NCBI GenBank assembly: GCA_003996215.1
Contig: QJPP01000817.1
Location: 186,001-250,000, forward strand
Direction of reading: 5' to 3'
Length of the DNA stretch: 64,000 nucleotides
From: Jaltomata sinuosa
Lineage: Eukaryota; Streptophyta; Magnoliopsida; Solanales; Solanaceae
Made by a program: the position numbers and the translations under genes. Below, piece by piece: positions 35,458 through 47,960 of this stretch (positions within the stretch are counted from its first letter, which is position 1; each line of letters starts with the position of its first letter). A model generated the notes under the pieces. The model had not been told where the DNA came from. It did not search any database and saw only the letters and a list, made by a program, of their open reading frames with translations.

Positions 35458-36428
35458 GTCTGTTTGGAAAGTCACCATAGGAATTGAATTTGGTGTAATT
35501 GAGTGTAATTACAATGTTTGATATGTTTAGTTGACCAAGTAATTACTTGGTTAGCAGGTAATTGAGTGTGATTGGCAGGAGGTAATTACACTCTCCAATT
35601 GTCAGGAGGAAGCCGTGAATTGCTGGTAATACATGGTGTAATTACAAAGTTACTTTTAATTTCTTCCTTTTATTTTTATTTTTATTTATTTTTATTTTGA
35701 ATAATTTTTATTTTATTATTATAATATATTTTTTATTTTACATTGTTTATATTTCATTTCCTTACTTCTCATTTTTCAACTTTTACTTCTTGTGATTCCA
35801 TGCAATTATTCGTGTTATTTTTTATTTATTTTTTTCATTTAGTATAATTGTGTTAGTATTCTAATTTTTAAATTAAAGTAGAATAATTGTTGAATAAGGT
35901 TATAGACTAACGTTTTTTTTTCTTTTAAATTAAATTTATGTACGTTATGTTGAAATTTGACATAAGAGTATTATGTTAACCTTTTTTTTATTAATTTTAA
36001 AATTATGTTATATTTTCGGTTCCAATTTATTTGTTTAGTAGTATTGACTTGATACTTCACATTGTCTTAAGTCAGAATTGATAGATTATCTTTTCGTCAG
36101 ATGTTTTAATAATTTTATGACATTATATTTATAATATTAGTTAATAACACATGTTTGTTAAATAATATATTTTCAAAAGACAATATATCTTAAATACCTA
36201 ATCTAATATCCTTTATAAAGTCCCTTATGGTCCAATATTAGTAGTAATTTTTAATTTTTGATAATTATTTTTTTAAAAAAATAATATAATCATGTGATTA
36301 CACTTGTGCAACCAAACACACTTATAATTACACTGTGATAAACAAACAAATTGTTATAATTACTAGGCGGTAATTACTACCTTAATAATTACACCAATTT
36401 CAATTACTAAGTGGCTTTCCAAACAGAC
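35458..36428. mobile_element. TIR element, GTCTGTTTGGAAAGTCAC ends
   Basis: The 18-bp left end GTCTGTTTGGAAAGTCAC is matched in reverse at the right end (GTGGCTTTCCAAACAGAC) with one difference. Subterminal AATTACA-rich text is also inverted (GGTGTAATTGAGTGTAATTAC at the left, GTAATTACTACCTTAATAATTAC at the right). About 970 bp, no ORF, so non-autonomous. Such ends occur in hAT-like elements, but I could not see an 8-bp target duplication. Confidence 0.65.
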
Positions 36429-36784
36429 AGTCAAGTAATTGTAGTGGTACCATCATTCTTGGAAACTGTGACATTACAATTTGATCTGTATCTTTTGTTA
36501 ATATATGACAAACACACTTCATTTTCTTAATTTGGTTAAGTTTGTTAGCAGTAAAGATTGATAATGGTACATTTTTTAGTTAAAAAATAATATATTATGC
36601 AGGGCGAGTTCATACAGGGCGGGACAAGAACAAAATATTATGCTTTGCCGGGCGAGGCAAAATTTATGCAGGTTTGCCCCGTACCAAGATATGATTTCTT
36701 GAAACTGAGGTTTATTAGTTTTTAAGCAAGTACGTAGCTCAACAAGAAATTTCCTTACCTACCCGTCCCGCCCCATTGCCATCC

Positions 36785-36965
36785 CTAATAAAAAGGTCTG
36801 AACCTATGCATAAAAGATCTGAGATTGATTCACGCTCTCCATCATTAAAAGAGGTAGACAATTGAAAAAAATGGGAGAAAATCAAAGTTCAATATTTGAC
36901 TTAATACATACAACATGAAATTGATAAAGAAAAAAAATATTGATAAAGAGGTCCGAATCTATGGA
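36785..36965. repeat. Degenerate tandem repeat, isolated unit
   Basis: AGATCTGAGATTGATTCACG, CTCTCCATCATTAAAAGAGG and TATTGATAAAGAGGTC repeat the order seen at 33362-34170. The 2.6-kb stretch between is probably a set of later insertions. Confidence 0.65.
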
Positions 36966-37726
36966 CAAAATTTGTTTTCACTGGCAGAGGGAAGAAATAC
37001 AATGTCATTACACAACACAAAGGAAAACTGCAGATGATTCATCAGACTGCATGGATTTGGATTTCTACGTCCTCAAACTACGTTAGAAATTTGCTAAGTT
37101 CCCTACGTTTTCTCTCCAAGAAAATGAGTACAACATTTCGTTCTAATTCGTTATCCAAAATCTCTGGATGTTGTGTTTACCATCTCACGAACAAGGCGGC
37201 TAAACCCCTAGATATTGCAGTGTGCGGGGGACTGAAACGTCATCTGTTCAATAAACATGAACAAAACGAATTATAGACAGACAAATATATTTCCGTCGAG
37301 ACCTCCAAATAAAATATCAAAGAAGAATTGGTTGTTCCAGCGTATTTCCACGACGAAAGATTATGGTGTGGCTAAGGTTACAATTTAACATAGTCAGGTT
37401 TGCATTATGCTTCAATTTATCAACGTTATCCTGTTCTAAATAACCCCATATGCAGGACGATTATAACTTAGACCCGAGAAAACATACTAATCTGCTCAAC
37501 ATATGCACAAACATTTTAGATCATGCCACATTCACCTTAATTCCTTCCCTTAATGTTGATTTTGTAGTGTCATTGTCGTCCTGCTGAGCAGTAGTAGGCT
37601 AGATAGTGAAGCAGTTGCAACTATCATGAAATAGGCCACAAATTCATTTAGCAAGGTTAAGCAAAAGCAAACAGCAACGCTTTACCTTCAACTCAATTGG
37701 AATATATAGAGTGGTAGCATAGAACT
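36966..37726. other. No clear feature; probable 3' flank of the next gene
   Basis: No repeat termini seen. The part just left of 37727 would be the 3' untranslated region of the minus-strand gene. The 80-codon plus-strand frame at 37034 lacks recognisable motifs. Confidence 0.3.
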
Positions 37727-37988
37727 TCATTTGTCAGGATGTGCTCTTTTAGCCCTGCGACGTGTGTGGCTTGTATGGTGTCTACGAGAATGCTTCTTTG
37801 GCTTCTTACTGCTGAAATGCATAGGACAATCACATTGAAGTCGCAACAATGGGAAGAAAATGTTAAAGCTACCCCAAATAAAACTGTAGAATCATGGTTA
37901 ACCAAAGCAAAGTCATGAAAACTAACCGTCTAAAATCTGATGCCAGATTAAGAAGAAAGATCACAGGTAAGGCCAGCAAAGCTGAGGC
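37727..37988 (-). CDS. Last two exons of an unidentified membrane-type protein
   Basis: On the minus strand, an exon 37988-37927 is bounded by TTTATTCCAG and GTTAGT and encodes ASALLALPVIFLLNLASDF, a clean hydrophobic helix. After a 115-bp GT-AG intron (acceptor GCATTTCAG at 37812), the next exon continues in the correct phase. It encodes a strongly basic tail (FRR joined to SKKPKKHSRRHHTSH, then TRRRAKRAHPDK) and stops at TGA 37729-37727. Phase agreement, splice sites and the change from helix to Lys/Arg/His tail make chance unlikely. I do not recognise the protein. Upstream exons would lie beyond a MITE and the LINE cluster, so it may be a fragment. Confidence 0.5.
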
Positions 37989-38019
37989 CTGGAATAAATT
38001 CAGAAATAAAAAGTAGAAA

Positions 38020-38830
38020 GGGTCATATATACCCCTGAACTATGATAAATGGTTTATATATACCCTCCGTAATACTTTCGAGTTACATATACTCCTATAG
38101 TTATAGTTTGGGGTCGTATATACCCTTATCACTAACTGAGATCCACGTGGCCGCCTCTCATTGGGAGAACCCACCCCTTATAATTTTTACCCACTTACCT
38201 GATCCACTAACCCGACCCATAAACCCCACTAAAAATCCCTAAACTTCTTCTCTCTTATCGACAGATTCAATCTCTTCTTCCCTAGAAATTTGGAAGACAT
38301 TGTTGAAGATGAAGATGTTGTTCATTGTTGTTTGCTGTCGTCGTCGGATTCGTTGTTGCAAATCTCAATTTTACACCAAAACGCTAAGAGGGAAAATTAG
38401 TGTACTATAATTCTGTAGTCCCCTACTTTACTGTCAAAGAATGGGTTTCAATGTAACCCATCAAATACACAAATACAAGTTGGGATGATCTCTCAGGAAA
38501 ATCCAGTCACAATTTTATACTTTTTTTCATTTTCCTTTTAAGTGGCTGGAAGCTTGAAAATGATGTTTTACCATTTCATGATGCACCGACTCAAAAAATA
38601 ATTTACAGGCGAGTTTCACTGTTTTCACCATTCAGCTAATAAAAGAACTACTCCTAGTTCGTCACATTCATTTTCAAGGCAGAAAGAAGCAGTTCAAAAG
38701 CTGTCATGGTTGGAAGAGCTAAGTCTGACATTCACTAGAATTTCTCGACATAATAGAATTTCTTCCAAATTTCTAGGGAAGAAGAGATTGAATCTGTCGA
38801 TAAAAGAGAAGAAGTTTACGGAAATACGGA
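38020..38830. mobile_element. MITE with a broken right arm
   Basis: Starts near GGTCATATATACCCCTGAAC, a common MITE-type start. Sequence at about 38236-38290 (AACTTCTTCTCTCTTATCGA, CAGATTCAATC) is repeated in reverse at about 38765-38818. The left arm continues outward for another 210 bp, but the right arm is cut off near 38830, where a LINE begins. About 470 bp between the arms show no ORF. It would lie in an intron of the minus-strand gene ending at 37727. Confidence 0.5.
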
Positions 38831-40780
38831 ATTAATAAGGAGTAGTCTGACACCCGTGAATAAGTACTGGCTCTTTCGATTAGCTAGTTTCTTTTCACAC
38901 TTTTCCACCACTCCGTTCCATGTTCCTTTTGATTTACTCTTAGCCCCCAAATGCATCCCTACACAGCAGCCGATTCTCCTGTTCTATTCTTCCACCAAGA
39001 GTGTCTGCCAACATTTGGATCTTAGGTACCACATTAACGGGATAAATAGAACTTTTGTTCCAGTTAATATATAATCCAGAAATGGCTTCAAAGAGAATGA
39101 AAATCAACCTCAGCACCTTCAATTGTTCTCTATCTGCTTCACAAAATACAAGAGTATCATCCGCATAATGAAGATGAGAGATTACCATATTAGAGTCAGT
39201 CCCATAATTCACCTTGAAGCCCCTTATTTCAGTTGTTTTTCTATGCTCTTTTCGCCATGTCATTCAAGCCGTCCATTGTAATGATGAATAAAAAAAGAGA
39301 CAACTAGGAAGGGAAAAAACCAGAATCTGACTGTAATGATGCATTACTTTATCCAATTAACCCATCTTTCACCAAAACCCATTTTCTTCAAAATTTCTAA
39401 TAAATAATTTCATATGCCTTCTTGATATCTAGTTTCCATAGTATTTCCTTGCTTTTTTCCTTGTATCTACACATTCATTGGCAATTAAGATTGCATGCAC
39501 TATCTGTCTGCCTCAAATAAAAGCCATTTGTTGTGCATCCACCAATATCTCCGCTACTTTCTTAAGTCTCTCCATCAGCAATTTGGAGATATCTATATAT
39601 GCTGCCTATCAGATTAATAGGGACAAATCTTTCAGTTCCTTGGCTCCCACCTTTTAGGAATTAAAGCCATAAATGTAGCATTGAAACTTTTTTCAAAGGT
39701 TCCCTGGTCATAGAAGTTCCGGGCAACCGTTGTAACTTCATTATTTACCACCTCCCAACATTGGATTGAAAAAGGCCATTGAGTATCCATCCGGTCACGG
39801 AAATTTATCCCCAGCACATATCTTAACAGATTCCCTTATCTCCTGTGAACCAAAAGGGCTTTGTAGCATTTCATTATCATCAGAGGTAATCACAGGGCAG
39901 TTTCTCAATTAGCCATGTCGCCTCCAACTGTATTAAGTTTCTGATAAAATGTGACAATCTCCTTAATATCTTCAGGTTTCTGTACACATTCCCCTTAACT
40001 ATCAGTTGATCTATATTGTTGCATCTCTTGTGTGCATTTGCAGTTCTATGGAAATACTATATGTTTCTATCCTCTTGTTTCAATCAAAGAGCTCTGGATC
40101 TTTGTCTCTAAGCCCACCTCTTCATGTTTTGCAATCTCCTCAAATCCTTGAAAATACTTCATCTTTCTACCCCCTGTAAGTCGCAAATCCTCCAATTCCA
40201 CGTCTTCCATAAATTCAGAGATTCCATTCATAGCTCTTATGATTCCGTTACAATTTTTCTTACCTGATAGGAATCTAACAGTATTCTGAAAGTCCCCTCA
40301 AACCACCCATGGCCCAGTTTTCCGACAGACTCTTTTCTTTTCCTTCCTAGCATTAGGGGCATACACACTAGTTAGATGCCATGACAGTTCCTGAGTTCTA
40401 CTAGTAAATTTACATGTGATAGAATATGACCCTAGGCTACATACCTTACCATCCCATGTATAGCTACAATACCCCCTCTTGTTCCTCTAGCTTCTAACTG
40501 TGCAAATTTTCCCATCTATTTGCCATAGATCTTTAACAATCGCCCTGATGTCGCCTTCTACTTTAGATTCTTGGAGGCAGAAAACATCTGCTCTCCAATT
40601 GTTCATGAAGCTTCTAATTAATGTCCTCTTATTGCTCTGTTCAACTCCCTAGCATTATATGATAGAATTAGAATGTTTACTTCCATTGTTCTTGGATAAT
40701 GATGGACCCCTTCTTGCTTCTGTTTTCCTTTATTTTCTTGCCCTCTGATTGTCAATCTTCATGAAAAGCTCCAAAGCTTC
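38831..40780 (-). pseudogene. L1-clade LINE ORF2 (reverse transcriptase), decayed
   Basis: Minus-strand reading: endonuclease end (about 40700-40250), linker, RT start (VVNNEVTTVARNFYDQGTFE, SFNATFMALIP, 39632-39817), DIKKAYE segment (about 39430), catalytic HYADDT with YADD at 39156-39167, then GLYINWNKS, and GMHLGAKS to KCEKKLA near 38880. There are many stops and frame shifts. It ends abruptly near 38830, inside the RT, joined to the arm of a MITE, so the 3' end of the element is missing. Confidence 0.85.
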
Positions 40781-40786
40781 CTTTTT

Positions 40787-42350
40787 TCAGCCATGAAAAT
40801 CCACCCCAAACACTTCGCTTAGCATGATAATGTTTTGGTGGACCCAGATTGAAGCATCGATTTCTAAATCTTTCTCACCCTCTAGAATTTGCTGATTTAG
40901 AGGGATTACTTCTTCAATTGTCCAGATCACAACCTTCTCTGTCTTGTTCTCTTGCATGTGCATGTCACTAGTTCCTTGAGATTCTTCTTCCGAACTATCA
41001 TTTCCTTTTATAGGTATCATGGTTTGTTTCCGTTCGATCGAAGCCTGTTGGTCTACCTCTTCTCTTCTTCCTTTTGTTTCTCTTATGTTTTCTGTCTGTA
41101 TCGCAGTAACTGTTCCCATCGTTTGGATCGTAGAAACAGCCACCAACTCTTCTTGGAACGGATCGGGCTTGTGGATTGTATTAGTGTTCATTGCGACCTT
41201 TGTCTCTGATAAAGTTTGGGATAAAATATCAGGGCCCAAATGTTTATATCACTTGTTTGGGCTCTACACTCATTTTGTTTTTTAATCTTTTGGTTCTGTG
41301 TCACGTGAGTGGCCACGTGTGTGTTTGTAGTTATAATTGCCTTGCACCTCTTTTGAACATCCCACATGCCCCATCCAGCCTCTATTACGTTGAGCCCCTC
41401 CACCTGTACTATGCATATTCTCACTTACCCACTTGACCAAACTTGAATCTCCGAGATTATACCTTTGCACTCCATTTTAACAGCATCCCGAACTGCACCA
41501 ACATCCTCTCTCACGTTCAACTTCGCCCACTTTAGGTGATTCTTCAGCTTTGTTTCCTCTTCCATTTGTATCCATCCACCGCAAAAATCAGCCAATTCTT
41601 TAAACACCTATTGGGAACAAAGCTGAAGTGGAAGTCCTTGAGCTTGATCATACTTGGTTTACTTTCTCGTTTTTTGGAATAGAACAACAGTCGAGTTCCA
41701 CCTTTGGAAGTTCACTTTGTGCTTTTTCTAGTTCCAATCCCCTTTCAAGACATGTTCGGCTATTAATTTTGAAGAGAATTCGAAAATAAAATGATTGTAT
41801 ACCATGGACTTGGTTCCATGAGCTGCCAGCCCAACTGCAAATATCTGATAATGTAGGGCTATTGGAGAAACTCGTTTGTGTATTGGATCACCCGAGATAC
41901 GGATTATACCACCTTCTTCCTGAAGTTTTGTAACTTCCATTTACCTGGATGACCATTTAATGTCTCTGACGGAGTCTTGAGTATAGAAAACCCCCTCTGA
42001 TTTTTGGAGTCCTAATGACTGATAGTTCAACTTTATCACTAATGAACCTTTCTATCTTAGTTGCAAAATCCAGCCATCCCATATTAAATGCCATCTCAGG
42101 AATAATAATTGATCTTCTACCTTGAATGTTGATTATGGTTATGTAACGACCATGATAGTTGTCGTTCCTCGCACAGAAGAATTCTGAGAAGTGATCATGG
42201 AAAATCCTTTTCACAAAATTCCCCTTTGACAGAACTCTTCCACAATCACTTCTCAGAAGTCTTCCATCTATTGGTACCACTCCACTGTTCTGGGAACACT
42301 TTTGTAATTTTGTATTACTTATAACCCACTACAAAATAAATTGTATTATC
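40787..42350 (-). pseudogene. L1-clade LINE ORF1 (DUF4283-type), decayed
   Basis: Lies upstream of the ORF2 on the same strand. From 5' to 3': VVPIDGRLLRS, HDHFSEFFCARND, AFNMGWLDFATKIERFI (N-terminal nucleic-acid-binding domain of plant LINE Gag-like proteins), FKELADFCGGWI, EEETKLKNHLKWAKLNV, and an acidic tail ending VHQNIIMLSEVFGVDFHG. The same series of blocks recurs on the plus strand at 43880-45640. Several stops and shifts interrupt it. The 5' end of the element is not evident beyond 42350. Confidence 0.75.
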
Positions 42351-42499
42351 CTCCATTGCTACTGGATTGATTAACTGGACTTAAGTGAGAGCTATGCAGA
42401 TGAGTTCTGGTCTAGCTTGCCGGAAATAGGATATCCAAAAGATTAGAAAAAGTTGGTCTTGGGAAATGTGTCTGGGAGCATTTTCTCTTTGCAAGCAGT

Positions 42500-42790
42500 C
42501 ATCTCTTAATGTCTAAGATCATCATATTTTATGGTTGTTCTGTAGAACTTGCCTTTTACTTTGGTAGGCATCCTTCTATCACTTAACACCCAGGTAGTAT
42601 TTCTCCATTTCAACCATCCGGTTTTAATCTTGAGTAACATCTTCATCCATCACTCCATTCTTTTAAAACAACGAGCCTAGATATCTAAATTGTTTGCATT
42701 TTGGCACCGCAATCCTGTCTAGTCTCACCTTAACTTCGCTCTTCTCATGCTGACTAAACTTGCAGTGTATGTATTCAGTCTTATACTCTT
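42500..42790 (-). pseudogene. RTE-clade LINE fragment
   Basis: Minus strand gives KTEYIHCKFSQHEKSEVKV, then FRYLGSLF, KNGVMDEDVTQ, and in the next frame WLKWRNTTWVLSDRRMPTKV, the block that follows the RT motif in RTE elements. There is one stop and one frame shift. Only about 290 bp remain. It is more diverged than the copies at 31.7 and 48.4 kb. Confidence 0.75.
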
Positions 42791-43058
42791 ACTTCTAATT
42801 ATCCTGACATGCTTATTCTCAGAGTAACGGTTTTAGCCTTATCAAACTGTTGCTGATGTTACTACTCCAACAACACCAAAAATGTCATGCAAGTTTATAT
42901 GTTACATTAAACCTATCTTCCCCATCTAAACAGCAAGGTTCATGTTTCCTCTTCCTTTAATATGACTAGCCTATTGGCGTTCTGATTGGTAAGTGTGAAA
43001 TTCAAGACACCATGAGATAGGAGTCTTTCAATTTCGTGGTCTCCCTTTACTGTGTTTG
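42791..43058. other. No feature recognised
   Basis: Short unassigned stretch between a LINE piece and a tandem duplication. Confidence 0.3.
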
Positions 43059-43279
43059 GTGGAGATCTTTTTTTAAAATTCAGTTTTTCTATGGCTGCAC
43101 TCATTAACTAATATCCACAAATACGAAATCTAGTACTATTGAGTTAATAATAAATCACAGTAAGATGGTGGAGATCTTTTTTTTAAAAAAAAATCAGTTT
43201 TTCTATGGGTGCACTCATTAACTAATATCCACAAATATGAAATCTAGTATTTTTGAGTTGAAAACAAATCACAGTAAGA
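43059..43279. repeat. Tandem duplication, about 107-115 bp
   Basis: GGTGGAGATC, CAGTTTTTCTATGG, TGCACTCATTAACTAATATC and AAATCACAGTAAGAT appear twice in the same order, first from 43059 and again from about 43166, with a few substitutions and a longer A/T run in the second copy. Confidence 0.9.
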
Positions 43280-43879
43280 TTGAAATGTGCAACTTACTCT
43301 GTTGTCGGTCCTTGATGTAATATTGAAAGAGCCTGCTTGCTTGTGACCAAAGAGATAAATGTCTAAATAATGTGATCTTCAGTCTGGAGTTATAATTTAC
43401 AAGTTGGAATTCATGATCCTGTTAGTACACGAAAAAATGATTTTACAAGTCCATTTAAGAAAAAACTATATTACGATTTGAGCAAAACAACAATTTTTTT
43501 TGGATGAAGTAAGGTATTTCATTATAAAGGTATCAAGTAGATGCAAAGTTACAAGAGCTGGAAACAAAATTTATGTAAATGCTAAAAGGTCCCTCTACAA
43601 GGTGTCAATCTATGACTAGGGAGCTAACAAATTCCAATAATTGGTCGATGCTATTTACAGTGGTTAACTTAACCCAACCAAAATGGCTAACTAGACACTT
43701 AGCTTTGAGGGAGGAGTTTGGAGTTGAGATTCCATCAGAAAATCTTCAGTTTCTTTCATCCCACAAACACCAAAAATAACTGTAGAGTAGGTATCCTTAT
43801 ATCACTTAACACCTCCCAGGCACAACTTTCGAGGTTCATCTTTTTTAGTTTTCTTTCAAATCCAACTACTTTCTAGGGG
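43280..43879. other. No gene recognised
   Basis: Unassigned. A 66-codon plus-strand frame at 43579 lacks known motifs. Confidence 0.3.
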
Positions 43880-45720
43880 AAAATCCTCTGGCAACTAGGC
43901 CGGAATCTTAGTATAATGGGGGAAGGTAAGATTTATTACAATGCAGGCTTTAAATCCTATGAGATCACTAGACAAAATGCTGGTTCAGAAGTGTGGTTTG
44001 ATTGGATAGAACACAGTAGAAATCTAAGGAGACAAGTTATCATTAGCATTAAAGTCATGAGGTGGATGGGGTGTATGTATCCAATGTACAACAAAAGAAC
44101 AGAGGAAGACAGTGAAAAGGGGGGATATGAAGGTCCATTTCTCGGATTTCTTTTGCACTCTTAAATGCAATGAAAATGGTCAGCTTTATTGCCATAAAAG
44201 GAGGAGGAGGAGGGGGAGGGGGTTGCTCAGAAGATTGATAACTTTATCAATGAGTCTAGCATGAAGGAATCTTTGCTCATTAAAAGCAGACAACCTAATA
44301 TTCTGTACAAAGAGACCTTCAGTTATAGCAGATGGATGAAGGAAATGATGAAAAGGTCACAAATAACAACGAGCAACAACAAAGTATCGATGAATGGGAG
44401 CTGTTCAGCATCAGAAACAGACTTGTTGAGCAGGTGTCTAGTTGGAAATTTTCTACTTCCTCCTCAGGAAACCCTTTCCCTGAATGATGTCAGGAAGTGA
44501 GTCTGCAACTCCTGGAAATCGATGTTTAGAATCCGTTTTCAGCATGAATGGTTCCAGATTTTCTCTTTTACCTCCCATCTAAGAGGGCTGCAGAACATTT
44601 AATGTCGGGGGAGTGGGTCTGGCAGAAAAAGAAGCTTCAACGCGAATGGTGGAGCCCAACAACCGGATATTGGCCGGAAGAGATCAATAGAGATTGGTGT
44701 GGATAAGATTACTTGGTGTTCCTCTAAATCTGTGGTCTCAAAGAATATTTGCAGAGATCGGAGAGCGAAGTGGAGGCTTCATGGAAACAGAGGAAGAGAC
44801 ACCTCTTAGAAATCATCTTAACTGGGCTCGGATCAAAGTTAGGGGTGACGGAAAGGAGATCCCCAGAGAGATCGAGGTGGAGAGTGATGGTTTCGTCTTA
44901 ACTATCCCGATTTGTGTGAGTTGCCGGTGACGGTGAAGATGCAGAAAAAGCGGAGGGAGGTGACTTCGAAATATCAGGTGGATGGTGAGAGTACAGAAAC
45001 AACCTGTTACTGATAGATATTAAGGGCCGGTCCTGCGAGGCAAACAACAGGGCACGTAGGTTCCTCAAAAGATGGGGAAAATCTGAATACAAAGGCACGT
45101 GGGGGCTTTGTCAACAGATTTGGTTTTCTTAAAGGTCTTCCTGGGCCCATAAATCAGCAAATTAAATTGGGTCACAAATTAAGCCCAAATCAAAGAAGCC
45201 TCAATCTAATCATAAGATCCTATGACTATCGAAATACAACCAATTAAAACTCTTACCTGCGACAGTTACGAGGAGGAAATCACCAGCAGAGAAGGAGAGG
45301 CAAACTCACACAATGGAGGCACAGGAGAAACAAAAAATAATTATCTCTGAAGATACAGAACAGATTCAATGAATATGATAGCCATGTAAAATTATCTGGT
45401 TGATTAGGAGATTAACCTCACAATTGAAGAGCCAACACCTTTGAATTTCCAACTACCAGTTGAAGACAGGGATTTAGAAATCAATCACACACTGTGGGTT
45501 CAACAGACCATACTGAAACTAAGCAAAGAGTATGGAGCTGATTTCCAAGGTTGTGAGACAGAGGCTAAAATGTTATTGATGAAGATTGATGGGAAGAGAC
45601 AGGAAAATAAGGGGAAGGTAGAAGTTAAATGAATTAAAGGGTTTGGATACAGGGAGTAACTTTCTGAGTTGTGGGACTCGAAGTAGGGAGGAGGGGGGGG
45701 GGGTACTTGGCCATAACAGA
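43880..45720 (+). pseudogene. L1-clade LINE ORF1, plus strand, decayed
   Basis: Encodes in order: SYEITRQNAGSEVWFDWIE (43916 on), EDSEKGGYEGPFLGF, a damaged middle, then VWQKKKL-like and WWSPTTGYWPEE (about 44615-44680), VWIRLLGVPLNLWSQ (44694 on), EIGERSGGFMETEEETPLRN, and the C-terminal LEINHTLWVQQTILKLSKEY (about 45474-45530). These are the blocks of DUF4283-type ORF1 proteins of plant L1 elements, on the opposite strand to the copy at 40.8-42.3 kb. There are stops and frame changes throughout. Its own ORF2 does not follow on the plus strand; minus-strand ORF2 sequence begins within a few hundred bases. Confidence 0.8.
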
Positions 45721-45924
45721 TCAATGAAGCTTAACATAGAAGAAGAGGAGCTTCGTCAAGAATCTAGTCCTTTCTTGGAAGCCACATATTATATGCTTTC
45801 AAGAGTCGAAGGTAGAAGAGGATATAAGGAGATAATCACAGAACTATCAGGGAATAGGTGGACAGATTTCGCACAATTGAAGGCTAGTGGGACTAGGGGC
45901 CATCATTGTTATGTGGGCTAAAAG

Positions 45925-47960
45925 GGACTGGGAAAAAGAAATCAGCCACTCTTTGGATCTCTCAATCATTTAACTGTCTTTTCACCTCCAACCTTGGGTG
46001 TCCAATGGTCTGCAATAGTCCTTTGGATGATGAAGAACTAGAGAGTGTATGTCTAGGAAGAGTGATCCCAGGTTGTCCGTCTCATGCCAAATATCCTTCC
46101 AAAAGTCTGTCCTTTCCCCATTGACCACCTTGTTCTTGGTATTTGCCTTGAGTTCATTCCACAAGGTTCTGATAGACCTTCATAAGGTGTTTTACCTCCT
46201 TGGTCATCAAACAATCTTCCTCATACTTTGCTCTAATTACTTCCCCCAACAAGAGTTGATTCTCATTACTGCATTTCCATAACCATTTCATTCTGAGTGC
46301 CTTACTCTGAATTTTCAGGTTCTTGATTCTCAGTCCCCCATATCTTTTTCCAGCTAACAGTGCTTCCCACTTTACCAATTTGTATCCCTTCCTTTCTTTA
46401 TTTTCTTGCTAAAGAAAGTTCCCTCTGATTTTATCCAACCTGTTGATGATCCCAGTTGGAATTGGGAAAATATACGTCATATAGGTTGTAGGAGAGCATC
46501 AAAAACTGAGTTGATAGGAGTCAATTTGCCACCCAAAAATAGGTACCGAGTCTTCCATCTTGCCAATTTCTTTTCACACTTCCCAATCACATTGTTCCAA
46601 ATCTCTGTTGACAAGGATTTCGCACCCAAGTAGATGGTTGGAAGAGCGCCTATTTCCCCCTCTAAAATTGCATTCAATATCTCCATATTTTTGGCACTAT
46701 TTACAGGGGACAAAAAACTTCTCCTCCAATTTATGTGCAAGCCAAATATCCCTTCAAATAGCACCAAAATCACCCGGAAAGTTTAAGTTGCTCTTTTTCT
46801 GCATCATAAAATAGGAGTGTATCATCTGCACACTGGAGATGAGTTATTTCTAGGTTGTCTCCCCCAACTCTAGCCACATCAAAGCCTCTTAGCCAGCCAT
46901 TCAGATTAGTTGTTTTAACCATGTTGTTAAAGCCCTCCATAGCTAGTAAAAACAGGAGGCCCTCCGTGCTCTGGAAAAACCTGTTGCTGAACCATTGATT
47001 AGCATAGAGAAGCTCACCGTTGATATGCAATATTTAATATAGTGAGTCCATTTTTTCCTCAAACCCATCCTCTCCATGAATCTCAGAAGATAAACCCCAA
47101 TTTACATGGTCGTATGCTTTCTCAATATCCAGATTGCATAGCAATACATTCCTGGTTTCTTTTGCTTCAATCTGGAGTCTATTGCTTCATTGGCTACTAG
47201 GACAACGTCCATGATTTGCCTTCCTTTGATGAAGGCCATTTGATGAGAGTCAACAAGTTTGGCCATCACACCATTCAACCTTTCTGTTAGAATTTTGGAG
47301 GAAAGATTGCAAATGCTGCCTGTCAGGCTAGTGGGCCTGAAATCTCTCAACTCTTTGGTTCCTTTCTTCTTATATATAAGACATGAAAGTAGCATTGAAG
47401 CTTCTTTCAAACATTTCTTGTTCATAGAAATTCTGGAAGGCCCTCATAGTATCCTGTTTCACCACCTCCCAACATTTTATGAAATATTTCAAAGGTAAAA
47501 CCATCTGGGCCATGTGCCTTGTCAGCTGCACATAGTTCAGCTTAAAACTTCATCTTCCTCAAAGCTTCCTTTTAGGGACTCCTTTTCCTCCTCTGCTAAT
47601 CTTGGACAGTTTGTAAAATGGCGACCAGGCCTCCAACTTGTTGTTTTCGAGTATAGTTTCTTGTAGTAGTCAATTATTTCATCTTGGATACTGAGAAAGC
47701 TCCCGCTGGATGACAAGTTGATCAATGTTGTTATATCTTTTCTGCGATTGTGCCTCAAACTTACAAGTTAGAGTGTAAGCACCTATTTCCAGAATCTCCC
47801 CCTTCCATGTCCTACTATCCCATAGCATCATTATCCCCCCCTCTTATACTACTAGCCTCCAGGCAAGCAAACTTAAACCATCTGCCTCCACAAAACTGTT
47901 TCACCTTTTCTGTTAGGCCCCCCTCCAATTTGGTATCCGGTAGACAACAAATATTAGCAT
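45925..47960 (-). pseudogene. L1-clade LINE ORF2, minus strand, decayed
   Basis: Minus-strand order: an endonuclease piece (about 47950-47760: VKQFCGGRWFKFACLEA, GGIMMLWDSRTWKGEILE), linker (EIIDYYKKLYSKTT), RT start (GTKELRDFRPTSLTG, ERLNGVMAKLVDSHQMAFI, KGRQIMDVVLVANEAID), the catalytic box as QCADDT at about 46820-46835 (Tyr replaced by Cys), GLHINWRRS, LGAKSLSTEIW, CEKKLARWKTRYLFLGGKL, and WKALLAGK-type and KAKYE-type segments to about 45985. Frame shifts and stops are many. The junction with a plus-strand ORF1 of the same clade near 45.9 kb suggests inversion or two converging insertions. Confidence 0.85.

Noticed and set aside
37034..37276. 80-codon plus-strand frame
   Set aside because: No motif, no splice context, and it lies in the 3' flank of a better-supported minus-strand gene.
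45907..46282. Plus-strand frames over the LINE ORF2 region
   Set aside because: The minus strand there encodes recognisable LINE RT blocks; these are shadow frames.
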